A stretch of DNA of 64,000 nucleotides from Pararobbsia silviterrae. GTDB lineage: Bacteria > Pseudomonadota > Gammaproteobacteria > Burkholderiales > Burkholderiaceae. Made by a program: the position numbers and the translations under genes. Each line of letters starts with the position of its first letter. Position 1 is the stretch's first letter. The notes beneath the pieces were generated by a model. It saw nothing but the letters and a program-made list of their open reading frames with translations. It did no database searches and was not told the DNA's origin. Of this stretch, positions 17,335-26,083 are shown in pieces. The stretch spans positions 1 through 64,000 of the forward strand of contig NZ_RBZU01000012.1 in the NCBI RefSeq assembly GCF_003628125.1, written 5' to 3'.

Positions 17335-17865
17335 ATGGCCCGCACTATGTATAGAAAACGCTTTGACGGCATGGAGTGCTCGATCGCTCGGGCCCTCGAC
17401 GAGGTCGGTGAATGGTGGACGCTATTGATCGTGCGCGAGTGCACGCAGGGCAGTCAGCGCTTCGACGAGTTTCAAAGCGGGCTCGGCATCGCGCGAAACG
17501 TATTGACGGCGCGGCTTGAGCGGCTCATCGAACTGAAGATCATCGAGCGCTTTCCGCTTCCCGAGCGTGCGAACACGTTCGGATATCGGCTGACCGCCAA
17601 AGGGACCGATCTGTATCCGGTGCTGGTTGCGTTGATGCAATGGGGTGACCGATGGCTCGCGCCGCGCGGGAAACCCCGTATCCAGCTTCTGGAGCATGCG
17701 AGCGGGGAGCCCGTCGAAGTGATCGGCGTGCGCGGACCCGGCGGGCAGGATCTGGCGTTTCATGAAGTCCGTTACGCGCCGGGGCCCGGCGCGACCAAGA
17801 CGACGCATGCCGTGATCGACGATCGCAATGCGCGCGTTCTCGGCGATGAAGAAGACGAGGCGTGA
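17335..17865 (+). CDS. HxlR-family (DUF24) winged-helix regulator
   Basis: This 176-residue protein has the HxlR domain at about residues 13-110: CSIARALDEVGEWWTLLIVRE, then RFDEFQSGLGIARNVLTARLERL, then YRLTAKGTDLYPVLVALMQWGDRW. A C-terminal extension of about 60 residues is predicted to be mostly beta or coil. CXXA near residue 14 is the only cysteine in the usual redox or electrophile-sensing position of some HxlR members; a second appears in VRECTQG. It is divergent from the MFS exporter and the two repeats between them are likely its operators. The downstream stop is 3 bp from the end of the convergent LysR gene. Confidence 0.88.
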   Translation: MARTMYRKRFDGMECSIARALDEVGEWWTLLIVRECTQGSQRFDEFQSGLGIARNVLTARLERLIELKIIERFPLPERANTFGYRLTAKGTDLYPVLVALMQWGDRWLAPRGKPRIQLLEHASGEPVEVIGVRGPGGQDLAFHEVRYAPGPGATKTTHAVIDDRNARVLGDEEDEA

Positions 17866-17868
17866 AGC

Positions 17869-18789
17869 CTAATTGCGATTCTGCTTGCCGAACCCGGAGA
17901 GCGATGCTCTGAGCTTGGGTGCCGCGAAGTCGATGAAGTGTCGAAGTCTGGCAGCCATCAAGTCTCGCGAAACGTGCACGAGATGAACCGGCACCGGATC
18001 CACCTCGAACTCGGGGAGCAGTACCTTGAGCTGCCCATTTCTGAGTGCTTCATCGGCATCATGCTCGAACACCAGCGTCAAGCCGACGCCATCGACGGCG
18101 GCGCTGACTGCTGCGTCCGGCGTGGTGACTTCAAGCCGTGGCGCCATGTCGAGCGTCAGCAGCTTGCCGGTCGATGGGATGCGAAAGCGCCACGGCGAAA
18201 GATAGGGGCTATTGAAAACGACGCATGAATATCGGATGAGTTCATCCGGCTCATGCGGTGCGGGATGACGTTCGAGGAAGGCCGGGCTCGCACACAGGAT
18301 CGGCCGAAGATAACCGATGCGCGTGGCGATCAGACTGCTGTCGGCCAGTTCGCCGATGCGTACCGCCAGATCAGCGTGCGAATCGATCAGATCGAGGTTG
18401 CGGTCGGACAGGAGCAGGCGCGCGGTGATGTCCGGATACGCTGCCAGGAACGGATTGATGACAGGCAGCACATGCAGGCGGCCGAGTTGCACCGGCGCGG
18501 TCACGACGAGTTCGCCTCGTGCCGTATGCGACGCGCCGCTCGCCTCGTGTTCCTGCTCGCGAACCATCTCGAGGATCTTGCGCGCCGCGGCGACATAGGA
18601 CGTGCCGGCGTCCGTGAGCGTCAGCTTGCGCGTCGTGCGGATCAGCAGGCGCGTGCCGAGCATGTCTTCAAGATCGGCGACCTTGCGCGCGAGCGTGCTG
18701 GCGGGCATTTTCAGCTCCCGGGCCGCGGCGGAGAGGCTCCCGGAATTCACCGTGCTCAGCAGACATTCCATGGCTTCCAGTCGATCCAA
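17869..18789 (-). CDS. LysR-family transcriptional regulator
   Basis: This protein of about 306 residues has an N-terminal LysR winged helix (MECLLSTVNSGSLSAAARELKMPASTLARKVADLEDMLG) and an effector domain with the ARGELVVTAPVQLGRLHVLPVI entry strand and IRYSCVVFN near the middle. It is of the CrgA-like subgroup that often controls adjacent oxidoreductases or exporters, but no divergent partner is visible: upstream is about 490 bp of non-coding DNA. The start is uncertain. A TTG at 18789 gives the typical LDRLEAM opening; the ATG at 18771 is the alternative. A longer open frame reaching 18972 reads through non-conserved sequence. Confidence 0.87.
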   Translation of the reverse strand: MDRLEAMECLLSTVNSGSLSAAARELKMPASTLARKVADLEDMLGTRLLIRTTRKLTLTDAGTSYVAAARKILEMVREQEHEASGASHTARGELVVTAPVQLGRLHVLPVINPFLAAYPDITARLLLSDRNLDLIDSHADLAVRIGELADSSLIATRIGYLRPILCASPAFLERHPAPHEPDELIRYSCVVFNSPYLSPWRFRIPSTGKLLTLDMAPRLEVTTPDAAVSAAVDGVGLTLVFEHDADEALRNGQLKVLLPEFEVDPVPVHLVHVSRDLMAARLRHFIDFAAPKLRASLSGFGKQNRN

Positions 18790-19282
18790 CTTGCGCGCCC
18801 CGGTCGGTTGAGTGGTCGGTATTGTAGGAGAACCGTGCCTTCGATTACAGCGCGGCGTCCGTGAAACCCGGCAGAGCGTCAACTGACCGCCACGTCCCCT
18901 TCGCTCGACTGGGCCGGGCGGAGGGTATCGCAACAGTGACCAGGCTGACGCGCGCGCGACGACCCATCGCAACCGCCGTTATTTCTGGAATCGCGTGGTC
19001 TTAGTACGCCGGGCAGATCACGAAGTGATCGCTCAACGCGGTGACAAACCAGCCAGCCAAAGCTCCCGCGACGCCAGGACGCACACTTGCGTCGGCGTGA
19101 GACGTGCAACGTTCATCCAGTAAAGCGGCGAGAAGACCCGCGCTTTATTCATTCACGCCACGGGCACGCTGCCAGCCAATATATATAAATGGTGAAAATA
19201 GATTAACTTGAACCGTCATATTTTTTGACCATACTGAATACTGAGATTCCGGAAGTTAATTTATCTCAACAGGAGTGCAATC
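18790..19282. other. Intergenic region left of the DUF4148 gene
   Basis: About 490 bp without a recognisable gene. The right half (about 19170-19282) is clearly AT-rich, contains an AATATATATAAAT stretch and must carry the promoter of the DUF4148 gene. Confidence 0.6.
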
Positions 19283-19525
19283 ATGAAATTGACGATTTCC
19301 GTTTTAGCCCTGGCCGGGTTGTGCTCGGTATCGGTTGCCGCATTCGCGGATTCAAATGCGCCGACACTAACCCGATCCGAAGTGAACGAGCAATTGAAAC
19401 AAGCGTTTTTGCACGATACACGCGCGGTGGACGAAGCGAACTCCTATCCTGATCCCGATATCGATCGCAGATATGTCGCGAAGCTTCGGCAAAAGGCGTT
19501 TGGCCCGGCGTTGGCGAGCCAATAA
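19283..19525 (+). CDS. DUF4148 small exported protein
   Basis: This 80-residue protein has a signal peptide (MKLTISVLALAGLCSVSVAAFA, cleavage near residue 22) followed by the DUF4148 pattern: LTRSEVNEQLKQA near 28-40, a short acidic middle and a C-terminal helix. DUF4148 proteins are abundant in Burkholderiales, are periplasmic and have no known function. AGGAG lies 8 bp before the ATG. A strong hairpin terminator follows. A second family member is at 45086-45361. Confidence 0.85.
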   Translation: MKLTISVLALAGLCSVSVAAFADSNAPTLTRSEVNEQLKQAFLHDTRAVDEANSYPDPDIDRRYVAKLRQKAFGPALASQ

Positions 19526-19558
19526 TCAGTTCAATTCTCCATTTCACCCAGGTATTTC

Positions 19559-19586
19559 CGCGGCCCATTTGATGGGCCGCGCTTTC
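19559..19586. terminator. Bidirectional hairpin terminator
   Basis: A perfect 10-bp stem (CGCGGCCCAT with ATGGGCCGCG, loop TTG) is followed by CTTTCG. It sits between the convergent DUF4148 gene and the regulator at 19589-20254, whose stop codon is 2 bp away. Confidence 0.75.
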
Positions 19587-19588
19587 GA

Positions 19589-20254
19589 TCAGCATGTCGG
19601 AGCGAAGCGATATCCAACTCCGCGCACGGCGATCAGATTGGCTTCGAACCGTGCTTGCTGAAGCTTGCTGCGAAGCCGCGATGCAACAATCGTCAAATTG
19701 GTTCTCCGTACGTCACGTCGTCCAGGCCAGACATAACGCATGATTCGCTCCCAGGTGACGGGGTCGGCGCCGTCGCGCAGCAGGCACTCCATGAGTAACA
19801 GCTCTTGACGCGTGAGGCGGCAGATCTTGCCCCCTGCGCGATAAGTCGAGCTCTTCGTGTCCAGCGCGTCGAGCCGCGAGGCGCGTAGCGGCGAGAGTTC
19901 GCGGTGTAGCGACACAATCGCCTCGTGGAATTCGTGGAATGAAGTGGCCATGTCAAACACCGCATGAGTGCCTGGGACCATGCGCACGTCGTGTACGCGT
20001 TCGCCGCGTGTTCTGAAGATGACCGTGACCGCGTCCGACGCGCACACACGCCATGGCGCGATTCGCTCGTCGATCCAATCTGTTTCGCAGAGGACATCGG
20101 TGACCCGGATGACCACGTCGAATGTCTCGCGTGCGCAGGCTGATTCACGTTCGCTGGCCGCACCGACGACTTCCACGCTGTGTCCGATTTCGATTAACCC
20201 CTTGGCAAGATAGCGTGCTTCGGTAGTATTTACAGGGAAAATGAGAATGCGCAT
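19589..20254 (-). CDS. OmpR-like winged-helix regulator with degenerate receiver domain
   Basis: This 221-residue protein has a C-terminal OmpR/PhoB winged helix (about 140-218; RLTRQELLLMECLLRDGADPVTWERIM, then RTNLTIVASRLRSKL and IRGVGYRF-like IAVRGVGYRF). The N-terminal 120 residues have the length and strand pattern of a receiver but lack its active site. The acidic pair is replaced by PVNTT, the phosphorylated Asp position after strand 3 reads VVIR (R50), and the conserved Lys near 105 is missing. It is therefore probably not controlled by phosphorylation. It is divergent from the porin gene and convergent with the DUF4148 gene, either of which could be a target. No histidine kinase is nearby. 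Confidence 0.85.
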   Translation of the reverse strand: MRILIFPVNTTEARYLAKGLIEIGHSVEVVGAASERESACARETFDVVIRVTDVLCETDWIDERIAPWRVCASDAVTVIFRTRGERVHDVRMVPGTHAVFDMATSFHEFHEAIVSLHRELSPLRASRLDALDTKSSTYRAGGKICRLTRQELLLMECLLRDGADPVTWERIMRYVWPGRRDVRRTNLTIVASRLRSKLQQARFEANLIAVRGVGYRFAPTC

Positions 20255-20572
20255 TCCTTATCTCTACCCTTATTTCCGAAATTCCCAGTTACGTTAAATG
20301 ATCGTCCGGTGTGGTTTCATGAAAATAAAACATTGCATTTTAATTAAATTCATCTTTTGCGAATGGCATTTCTGAAACTTGACAAACCCTACGTCGATTT
20401 TGGTTGCTCGAAGTACGCACGTTAACCCTCGATTGCCATTAAGAATGATTTACACGTATTTAGTTTATGAGCTCCTGTAATTGGTCGACTATGTATTTGA
20501 CTATTCGGCGCGAGGGGTGGTCGACGCCGTGACAAGTGCAATTCCACCCAATGGATATCGACGAGGAGACAT
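20255..20572. other. AT-rich divergent promoter region of regulator and porin
   Basis: This 318-bp stretch is markedly AT-rich compared with the flanking genes and contains several TTGACA/TTGACT-like hexamers, for example near 20378 and 20499. It should carry the promoters of both the regulator and the porin. No open gene is seen. Confidence 0.6.
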
Positions 20573-21772
20573 ATGAAGAAAGTTGCAATAGCGGCAGCGC
20601 TATTCGCGGTCGCTGCATCCGCGCAGGCGCAAAGCAGCGTGACCCTTTACGGTCGGATCGACAACGGCCTCGAATACGAGTCGGGTCTTCCGAGCGGTCA
20701 TCGGTTTGCCGCCGAAAGCGGTGACTGGGGCGAGTCGTGGTTCGGATTGGAGGGGTCCGAGGATCTCGGCGGCGGCTCTCGTGCGATCTTCCAACTCGAG
20801 GCCGGGCTCAACACGCAGACCGGCGCATATAACAACGGGAGCCTGTTCGGTCGTCACGCGACCGTCGGCTTGGCGAACGACAACTGGGGGACGCTCAAGT
20901 TAGGCAACCTCGGGGCCGGTGAGCTCTCGCAAGATAGTTGGGATATCGATCCGCAGGTCATGCAGAAATACGCGATCGCGACCTTGGTACGCGGTCGCAA
21001 CTGGGCGCAAGCGGGCAACGGCTTCGAGTACACGACGCCGACGCTTGCCGGCCTCGTCATCAAGGGGCAATACGATCTCGGGAACAGCTCCTCGTGGAAC
21101 TTGGGCAACAGCGGTCCCGGACAACTCGGCAACGCGCCGGGTTCCGGACTGCCGGGGAGTACTCAGGGGCGCTCCGATGGCTTGAAAGTCCAGTACACGA
21201 CATCAGGTCTCGAACTGCTTGCGATGTACGACGAAATTCGCGATGGAAACGGCGAGTTCGACAACGTGTATCTGAACTCGCGCTCGATCATGGCGGGCGG
21301 GACCGCCACGTTCGGTCCCGTGAAGGTTTACGTCGGGTATCAGCACCTGAGCGCGCCAGACGCGTCGGACGTCGGCGTCTATGGGACTGCAGGGGTCCCG
21401 TCGGCGTTGCCGGATGGCGTGTCGTTGCCGACGGCCGTCGACCACGAATGGCTGGGTGCGGCATGGCAGGCGATGCCCGCAACGCTTGTCACCGCCGCGG
21501 TGTATCACGCCAATGCCAACAACGGTAACGGCAACGCGACGATGGCCACGCTTGCGGGGACGTATAACCTGTCCAAGCGCACCTTCATCTACACCGAGTT
21601 CGGTTATCTGCATAACAGCGCGACGTCAAACATCGGTCTCGGCAACGGTTACAGCGATCCGTACGGCGCGAATATCAACAACGATCCTGTGACGGGTAAT
21701 GCAGCGAGCACCGCGCCCAATTATGGTCACAGCCAGACCGGCGTCTTCGCGGGGATCATGACCGCGTTCTGA
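20573..21772 (+). CDS. Gram-negative trimeric porin (Burkholderia OpcP/OmpC type)
   Basis: This 399-residue outer-membrane porin has a 20-residue signal peptide (MKKVAIAAALFAVAASAQAQ), then SSVTLYGRIDNGLEYES, the classic first strands of Burkholderiales porins. Family blocks such as SRAIFQLEAGLNTQTGA, GSLFGRHATVGL and YDLSKRT-like YNLSKRTFIYTEFGY are visible, and the C-terminus ends in an aromatic residue (GIMTAF) as required by the BAM complex. GAGGAGA precedes the ATG. It forms non-specific or weakly anion-selective channels in the family. The adjacent divergent regulator may control it. Confidence 0.92.
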   Translation: MKKVAIAAALFAVAASAQAQSSVTLYGRIDNGLEYESGLPSGHRFAAESGDWGESWFGLEGSEDLGGGSRAIFQLEAGLNTQTGAYNNGSLFGRHATVGLANDNWGTLKLGNLGAGELSQDSWDIDPQVMQKYAIATLVRGRNWAQAGNGFEYTTPTLAGLVIKGQYDLGNSSSWNLGNSGPGQLGNAPGSGLPGSTQGRSDGLKVQYTTSGLELLAMYDEIRDGNGEFDNVYLNSRSIMAGGTATFGPVKVYVGYQHLSAPDASDVGVYGTAGVPSALPDGVSLPTAVDHEWLGAAWQAMPATLVTAAVYHANANNGNGNATMATLAGTYNLSKRTFIYTEFGYLHNSATSNIGLGNGYSDPYGANINNDPVTGNAASTAPNYGHSQTGVFAGIMTAF

Positions 21773-21784
21773 TGGCCGTTCGGC

Positions 21785-21811
21785 GCCCCGCACCTGACTA
21801 CGATGCGGGGC
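21785..21811. terminator. Hairpin between porin and hydrolase genes
   Basis: A perfect 8-bp GC-rich stem (GCCCCGCA with TGCGGGGC, 11-nt loop) lies 13 bp after the porin stop and between convergent genes. No U tract follows on either strand, so it may be a weak terminator or an mRNA end-stabilising hairpin. Confidence 0.55.
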
Positions 21812-21878
21812 CGTCAGCGTAGACCTGTCTCGGATCGGCCGTGCCCGCGGCGTCGTGCGCCGAGGGCACGTGCGCGAC

Positions 21879-22895
21879 TCAACTGGCGAGCAGTTCCTTC
21901 AGCGCCTGGTCCAGCACCTCGATGTCATCCGGGCTCGTACCGGGGCCGCCGGCGAAGTGGCCCCACGACGTCTCGACGACGCGCAGTTCCGCGTTCGGCA
22001 TATGCTTGACCTCGAACTCGTTGTCGGCCACCGGGAAGTACAGGTCCGTCGAACTCGGCATCACGATGGCCTTGGCCTTGATCGCCGACAGCGCCTTGAC
22101 GAGGTCGCCGCCGAACAGCGGGTTGTGACTGATGTCGCCGTTTTGCCAGGTCCACAGCATGCCCAGCAGATTGTTCGCATCCTTGGCGAGCAGCCAGCCT
22201 TCCCAGAAACTCACCAGAAAGTCTTCGAGCGAGGCATAGCCCAACGCGTCGAGGTCCATGTGATCGCGATAGAACTTCTGCGACAGGCCCCAACCCGCAT
22301 AGACACGCGCGGCCGCGCGCAAGCCCTTGACCGGCTGCTTCTCGTACCAACCGTCGAGGAACGCCGCGTCGGCTTGCAGGGCGGCCTTCACGCCTTCGAG
22401 AAACACGAAGTTGTGGCGCGAACACTTGGCCGATCCCTGGAACGGCAGAATCCGTTCGACCATGTCGGGGTACATCGCGCCCCAGTGATAGGTCTGCAGC
22501 GCGCCCATCGACCAGCCCGTGACCAGGGCGATCTTCTCGATGCCGAACGCTTCGGTGACCAGCCGCCATTGCAATTGCACATTGTCGTAGGCGGTCACGC
22601 GCGGAAAGCGTGCCGCGTCATACGGCGCGGGCGTATTGCTCGGCGATGACGAAAGCCCGTTGTTGAGCATGTTCGGCACGATGATGAAATACTTGTCCGG
22701 GTCCAGGGCCTTGCCGGCGCCGATCAGCCACTCGTTCTCGTAGTGCTGGCCCGAGTACCAGGTCGGGTAGACGATGACGTTGTCCTTTGCGGCGTTCAAT
22801 TCGCCGTATGTCTTGTACGCAAGCTTCGCGTCGGGAATCGTCATGCCGGATTGCAGCTTCACATCGCCAAGATCAAACAGCTTGTAGTCCATCAT
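21879..22895 (-). CDS. Alpha/beta hydrolase of the MetX (homoserine acetyltransferase-like) family
   Basis: This 338-residue protein has the alpha/beta hydrolase fold of the MetX group. The nucleophile elbow GWSMGA puts the nucleophile at S129, and plausible triad partners are D284 (STDLYFPV) and H313 (WGHFAGGPG). The N-terminal part (VYPTWYSGQHYEN) carries the oxyanion region. It is shorter than true MetX (about 370-400) and is not beside methionine genes, so a homoserine acyltransferase role is unlikely. It is the last gene of the kinase, ABC importer and hydrolase run, 51 bp after the ATPase gene, with GGAG before the ATG. Its likely job is to hydrolyse or deacylate the imported compound; this is inference. 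Confidence 0.85.
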   Translation of the reverse strand: MMDYKLFDLGDVKLQSGMTIPDAKLAYKTYGELNAAKDNVIVYPTWYSGQHYENEWLIGAGKALDPDKYFIIVPNMLNNGLSSSPSNTPAPYDAARFPRVTAYDNVQLQWRLVTEAFGIEKIALVTGWSMGALQTYHWGAMYPDMVERILPFQGSAKCSRHNFVFLEGVKAALQADAAFLDGWYEKQPVKGLRAAARVYAGWGLSQKFYRDHMDLDALGYASLEDFLVSFWEGWLLAKDANNLLGMLWTWQNGDISHNPLFGGDLVKALSAIKAKAIVMPSSTDLYFPVADNEFEVKHMPNAELRVVETSWGHFAGGPGTSPDDIEVLDQALKELLAS

Positions 22896-22946
22896 TTACG
22901 TGCTCCGTGGGTAGCGTGGAATCGAAGGGGAGATAAGGACTGGACG

Positions 22947-24146
22947 TCAAGCGTCGCAAAGGTAGTGCGCATCCTGGATCGACCAGTGGCACATCGCGCG
23001 CTGACCGACGACGACCGGTGCGCGGAGGAAGACGCTGTCCTCGACATAGGCCGAGAATTCGCCGTCCTCGGCATCGAGCTTGAGGCCGATCTTCAAATGG
23101 GTGCCCTGATATTCGACCGTATGCACGACACCGCAGACGCTGTTGATCGGCGCGCGGCGCGAGTCGTCGAAGCTTTCGACGAGAATGCGGTCGCGCCGCA
23201 CGGCGAACGCGAGACGCTCGCCGATCCGTACCGAATGATTCGGCATGCTCAGCGCGAAGCGCACGTCGTCCGCGCTGGTGAGCGTGCCGACATCGCCGGC
23301 GACGTTGGCCAACATGCCGTGCAAGACGTTTTGCCCGCCGATGAAGTTCGCGACATAGCTCGATACCGGCTCGGCGTAGATGTCGCGCGGCGTCGCCGAC
23401 TGCGCAATCCGGCCTTTTTCCATCACGACGACCTGATCGGCGACCGCAATGGCTTCGAGCTGCGTGTGCGTGACGTGAATGAAGGTGATGCCGAGCTCGA
23501 TCTGCATATCGCGCAGTTCGCTGCGCATTTGCAGACGCAGGAATTCGTCGAGCGCGGAGAGCGGTTCGTCGAGCAGCAGCACGGCGGGGCGCATGATGAT
23601 CGCGCGCGCCAACGCGACGCGCTGCTGCTGGCCGCCCGACAACTGACCCGGCAGGCGATCTGCGAGCGCGCCGAGCTGCACCTGCTCGATGACGCGGTCC
23701 GCTTCATAGCGACGCTCGCGCTTGCCGACACCCCGCACTCGCAGCGAGAACGCGATATTGTCGCGGACCGACAGATGCGGAAACAGCGCGTAGTTCTGAA
23801 ACATCATCGCCGTGCCGCGCTCGCGCGGCGTCATGCCGACGACATTTTTCCCATCGATCAACAGCGAACCGCGGGTCGGGCTTTCGTGGCCCGCGATCAT
23901 GCGCAGGATCGTTGTCTTGCCGCATCCGCTCGGGCCCAGAAGACAGCAATAGGTCCCTGCTTCAATATGCAGGTCGATGCCGCTGACCGCCGTCGCGCCA
24001 TCCGCATAGCGCTTTTCGACGCCGGCCAGATCGATCGCGCCGCATCGTTCCGACTGGGCGGGCGATGCCGGCCGCGCGGTGGCTTCCCGCGTCTTCGCAT
24101 TCGTTGGTGTCGTTGCCGTGGTATTCGTCGCAGTACTCGTTGACAT
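22947..24146 (-). CDS. ABC transporter ATPase, PotA (spermidine/putrescine) type
   Basis: This 399-residue ATPase has Walker A (GPSGCGKTT, near residues 70-78), the signature LSGGQQQRVALARA, Walker B (VLLLDEP) and the H-loop (HVTHTQLEA). A C-terminal TOBE-type domain (about 290-395) follows, as in PotA-like proteins. An N-terminal Thr/Ala-rich tail of about 30 residues is extra. The ATG at 24146 has GGAG eight bases before it; a GTG nine bases further upstream is less likely. It is the energy unit for the two permeases just upstream and their binding protein. Confidence 0.92.
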   Translation of the reverse strand: MSTSTATNTTATTPTNAKTREATARPASPAQSERCGAIDLAGVEKRYADGATAVSGIDLHIEAGTYCCLLGPSGCGKTTILRMIAGHESPTRGSLLIDGKNVVGMTPRERGTAMMFQNYALFPHLSVRDNIAFSLRVRGVGKRERRYEADRVIEQVQLGALADRLPGQLSGGQQQRVALARAIIMRPAVLLLDEPLSALDEFLRLQMRSELRDMQIELGITFIHVTHTQLEAIAVADQVVVMEKGRIAQSATPRDIYAEPVSSYVANFIGGQNVLHGMLANVAGDVGTLTSADDVRFALSMPNHSVRIGERLAFAVRRDRILVESFDDSRRAPINSVCGVVHTVEYQGTHLKIGLKLDAEDGEFSAYVEDSVFLRAPVVVGQRAMCHWSIQDAHYLCDA

Positions 24147-24197
24147 CCTCAACACTCCATGATTGAAACGTGGACTCGCATGGCGCGCGCTCGGCGT

Positions 24198-25070
24198 TTA
24201 GCGCTTCGCGCGACGGCGCTGTATCAGCACGATCGAGCCCAACGCGATGCCGATCACCAGAAACGAGAGCGCCGTCGTGAGCGTGCCCAGCGCGTAAATC
24301 GAAGGCGAGGTGACGTTCTGCGTCATGCTCCAAATCTCGATCGGCACCGTGTTGCTCTGACCGGTGGTCTGAAGCGTGCGGGCGAATTCGTCGTAGGACA
24401 GCGTGAAGCCGAAGAGCGCAATGGCGATCAGGCCAGGCAGCAGGATCGGCAGCACCACCATGCGCAGCGTCTGCCAGTCGTTGGCGCCGAGGTCGCGCGA
24501 CGCTTCTTCGAGCGACGGGTTGAAGCGCCCGAAGATGGCGAACGTGATGAGGATGCCGAATGGCAGGGTCCAGGTCAGTTGTGCACCCAGCGCGGACGAA
24601 TACCAATCGGGTTGCCAGCCGAGCAAGTTGAACATGAGGCCGATGCCGATGCCGAGCAGATAGCCTGGCGCCGTGAGACTGACGATCAGCGCGTAGAAGA
24701 TCGCGCTGCTGCCGAAGAAGCGGCGGCGAAAGGCCATGCCCGCGGCCACCGATACGACGACCGTGATGGCCATCACCATCACGGCAAGCGGGAGCGAACG
24801 CGACAACGCACCGCCGAGGTCGGCGCCGCCGCCGTCGAACAATTGCGTGAACCAGTAAAGACTCACGCCGCGCATCGGAAACGACAGCGCGCCCTGCGGC
24901 CCCTGGAATGACAGCACGAACATGCAGATCATCGGGCCGTAGAGAAAGGCCAGATACACGACGAAGAACAACGCCAGCGCGTAGAAGGTCCACGGACGCC
25001 GGGTGCGCACCTTGCCGACGGGTTGCGCCTGGTCCGGCGTGTGAGCAGGTGGCGAGAGATCGATGGACAT
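24198..25070 (-). CDS. ABC transporter permease, PotC-like
   Basis: This 290-residue inner-membrane permease has about six membrane segments. The binding-protein-dependent transport EAA loop reads EEASRDLGANDWQTLRMVVLPILLPG near residues 190-215. A TWTLPFGILITFAIFGRFNP segment precedes it. The ATG at 25070 follows the stop of the previous permease by 2 bp, a tight operon junction. A longer frame upstream merely overlaps the PotB-like gene. It pairs with the PotB-like subunit to form the membrane channel. Confidence 0.92.
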   Translation of the reverse strand: MSIDLSPPAHTPDQAQPVGKVRTRRPWTFYALALFFVVYLAFLYGPMICMFVLSFQGPQGALSFPMRGVSLYWFTQLFDGGGADLGGALSRSLPLAVMVMAITVVVSVAAGMAFRRRFFGSSAIFYALIVSLTAPGYLLGIGIGLMFNLLGWQPDWYSSALGAQLTWTLPFGILITFAIFGRFNPSLEEASRDLGANDWQTLRMVVLPILLPGLIAIALFGFTLSYDEFARTLQTTGQSNTVPIEIWSMTQNVTSPSIYALGTLTTALSFLVIGIALGSIVLIQRRRAKR

Positions 25071-25072
25071 GT

Positions 25073-25933
25073 TTAACCCTGCTTGACGAGTTCTTTGCGG
25101 ACATCGACCACGCGCATCAGCGCGGCGATCGCCACCGTGATCACGATCATCAACACGACCGAGCTGGCCGCCGCATGCGGGAACAGCAAGGTGGAGACGT
25201 CGTCGTAGATGGCCGACACCACGGACGCGCGGGAGCCGCCGCTCATCACCTTGACGACATAGAAGTCGCCCATCACGAGCGTGACGACGAAAATCGAACC
25301 GAGCGCGATGCCGGATCGCGTGAGCGGCAGCACGACGAGCCACAGCGTCTTGAAGCGGCTCGCGCCGGCGTCGACCGCCGCTTCCAGCAAGCTCTTGTCG
25401 ATGCGGCTCATCGAATTGAATACCGGCACGATCATGAAAATGGTGAACAGGTGGATGTAGGACACGACCACGGCGAACTGCGAAAACAACAAAAACCGGA
25501 GCGGCGCGTGGATCAAACCGAGCGTCATCAGCGTCTCGTTGATCACGCCTGACTCGCCGAGCATCGGCAGCCACGAGATCATGCGAATCACGTTGGAGGT
25601 CCAGAACGGCACCGTGCAGACGAGGAACAGGCCGATGGCAAGCAGCCGGTTGCGCACATGAAAGACGAGAAAGTACGCGACAAAAAATCCGATCACCGCC
25701 GTACCGAGCCATGTGATGGCCGAGAGCAGGATGACTTGCGCGTAGAGATCGAAGGTCAGCCGCGAGGTCAATACGCTCGCGTAGTTTTCGAGCGTGAACG
25801 TCGGGATGACTCGGAACTGGTCGTATCGAAACACGCTGACGACGACCACGAACACGAGCGGCGCCGCGACGAAGAGCAGCAGCACCAGCAGGAACGGCGA
25901 GAGCTGCAGATAGGATCGAGTGCTAGGTGACAT
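25073..25933 (-). CDS. ABC transporter permease, PotB-like
   Basis: This inner-membrane permease of about 286 residues has an N-terminal membrane anchor (LSPFLLVLLLFVAAPLVFVVVVSVF) and an EAA loop (LLEAAVDAGASRFKTLWLVVLPLTRSG). It has the size and layout of PotB. The start is uncertain: the ATG at 25933 gives a compact N-terminus just before the first membrane helix, while in-frame ATGs at 25975 and 26062 lack ribosome binding sites. The gap of about 150 bp to the binding-protein gene is the largest within the transporter genes. Confidence 0.9.
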   Translation of the reverse strand: MSPSTRSYLQLSPFLLVLLLFVAAPLVFVVVVSVFRYDQFRVIPTFTLENYASVLTSRLTFDLYAQVILLSAITWLGTAVIGFFVAYFLVFHVRNRLLAIGLFLVCTVPFWTSNVIRMISWLPMLGESGVINETLMTLGLIHAPLRFLLFSQFAVVVSYIHLFTIFMIVPVFNSMSRIDKSLLEAAVDAGASRFKTLWLVVLPLTRSGIALGSIFVVTLVMGDFYVVKVMSGGSRASVVSAIYDDVSTLLFPHAAASSVVLMIVITVAIAALMRVVDVRKELVKQG

Positions 25934-26083
25934 GTAGATCGTCTTGCGTGTGATAGTCCGCAACGCGCCCGACATCGAGGGCGTCGCGGCGCGATTCAGG
26001 ATGGGCGTCACGATGCGAACGCCAGCCATCGCGAACGATGACCGGCAAGCGCAAGCTGTCATCCGCGGCGATCGCGGACCGGG

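Noticed and set aside
21879-22895. Annotation as homoserine O-acetyltransferase (metX)
   Set aside because: Shares the fold and nucleophile elbow but is short and lies in a transport/sensor operon rather than near methionine genes; only the family level is supported.
22743-24143. 466-codon plus-strand frame over the hydrolase and ATPase genes
   Set aside because: Lies opposite two well-identified genes and shows no family motifs.
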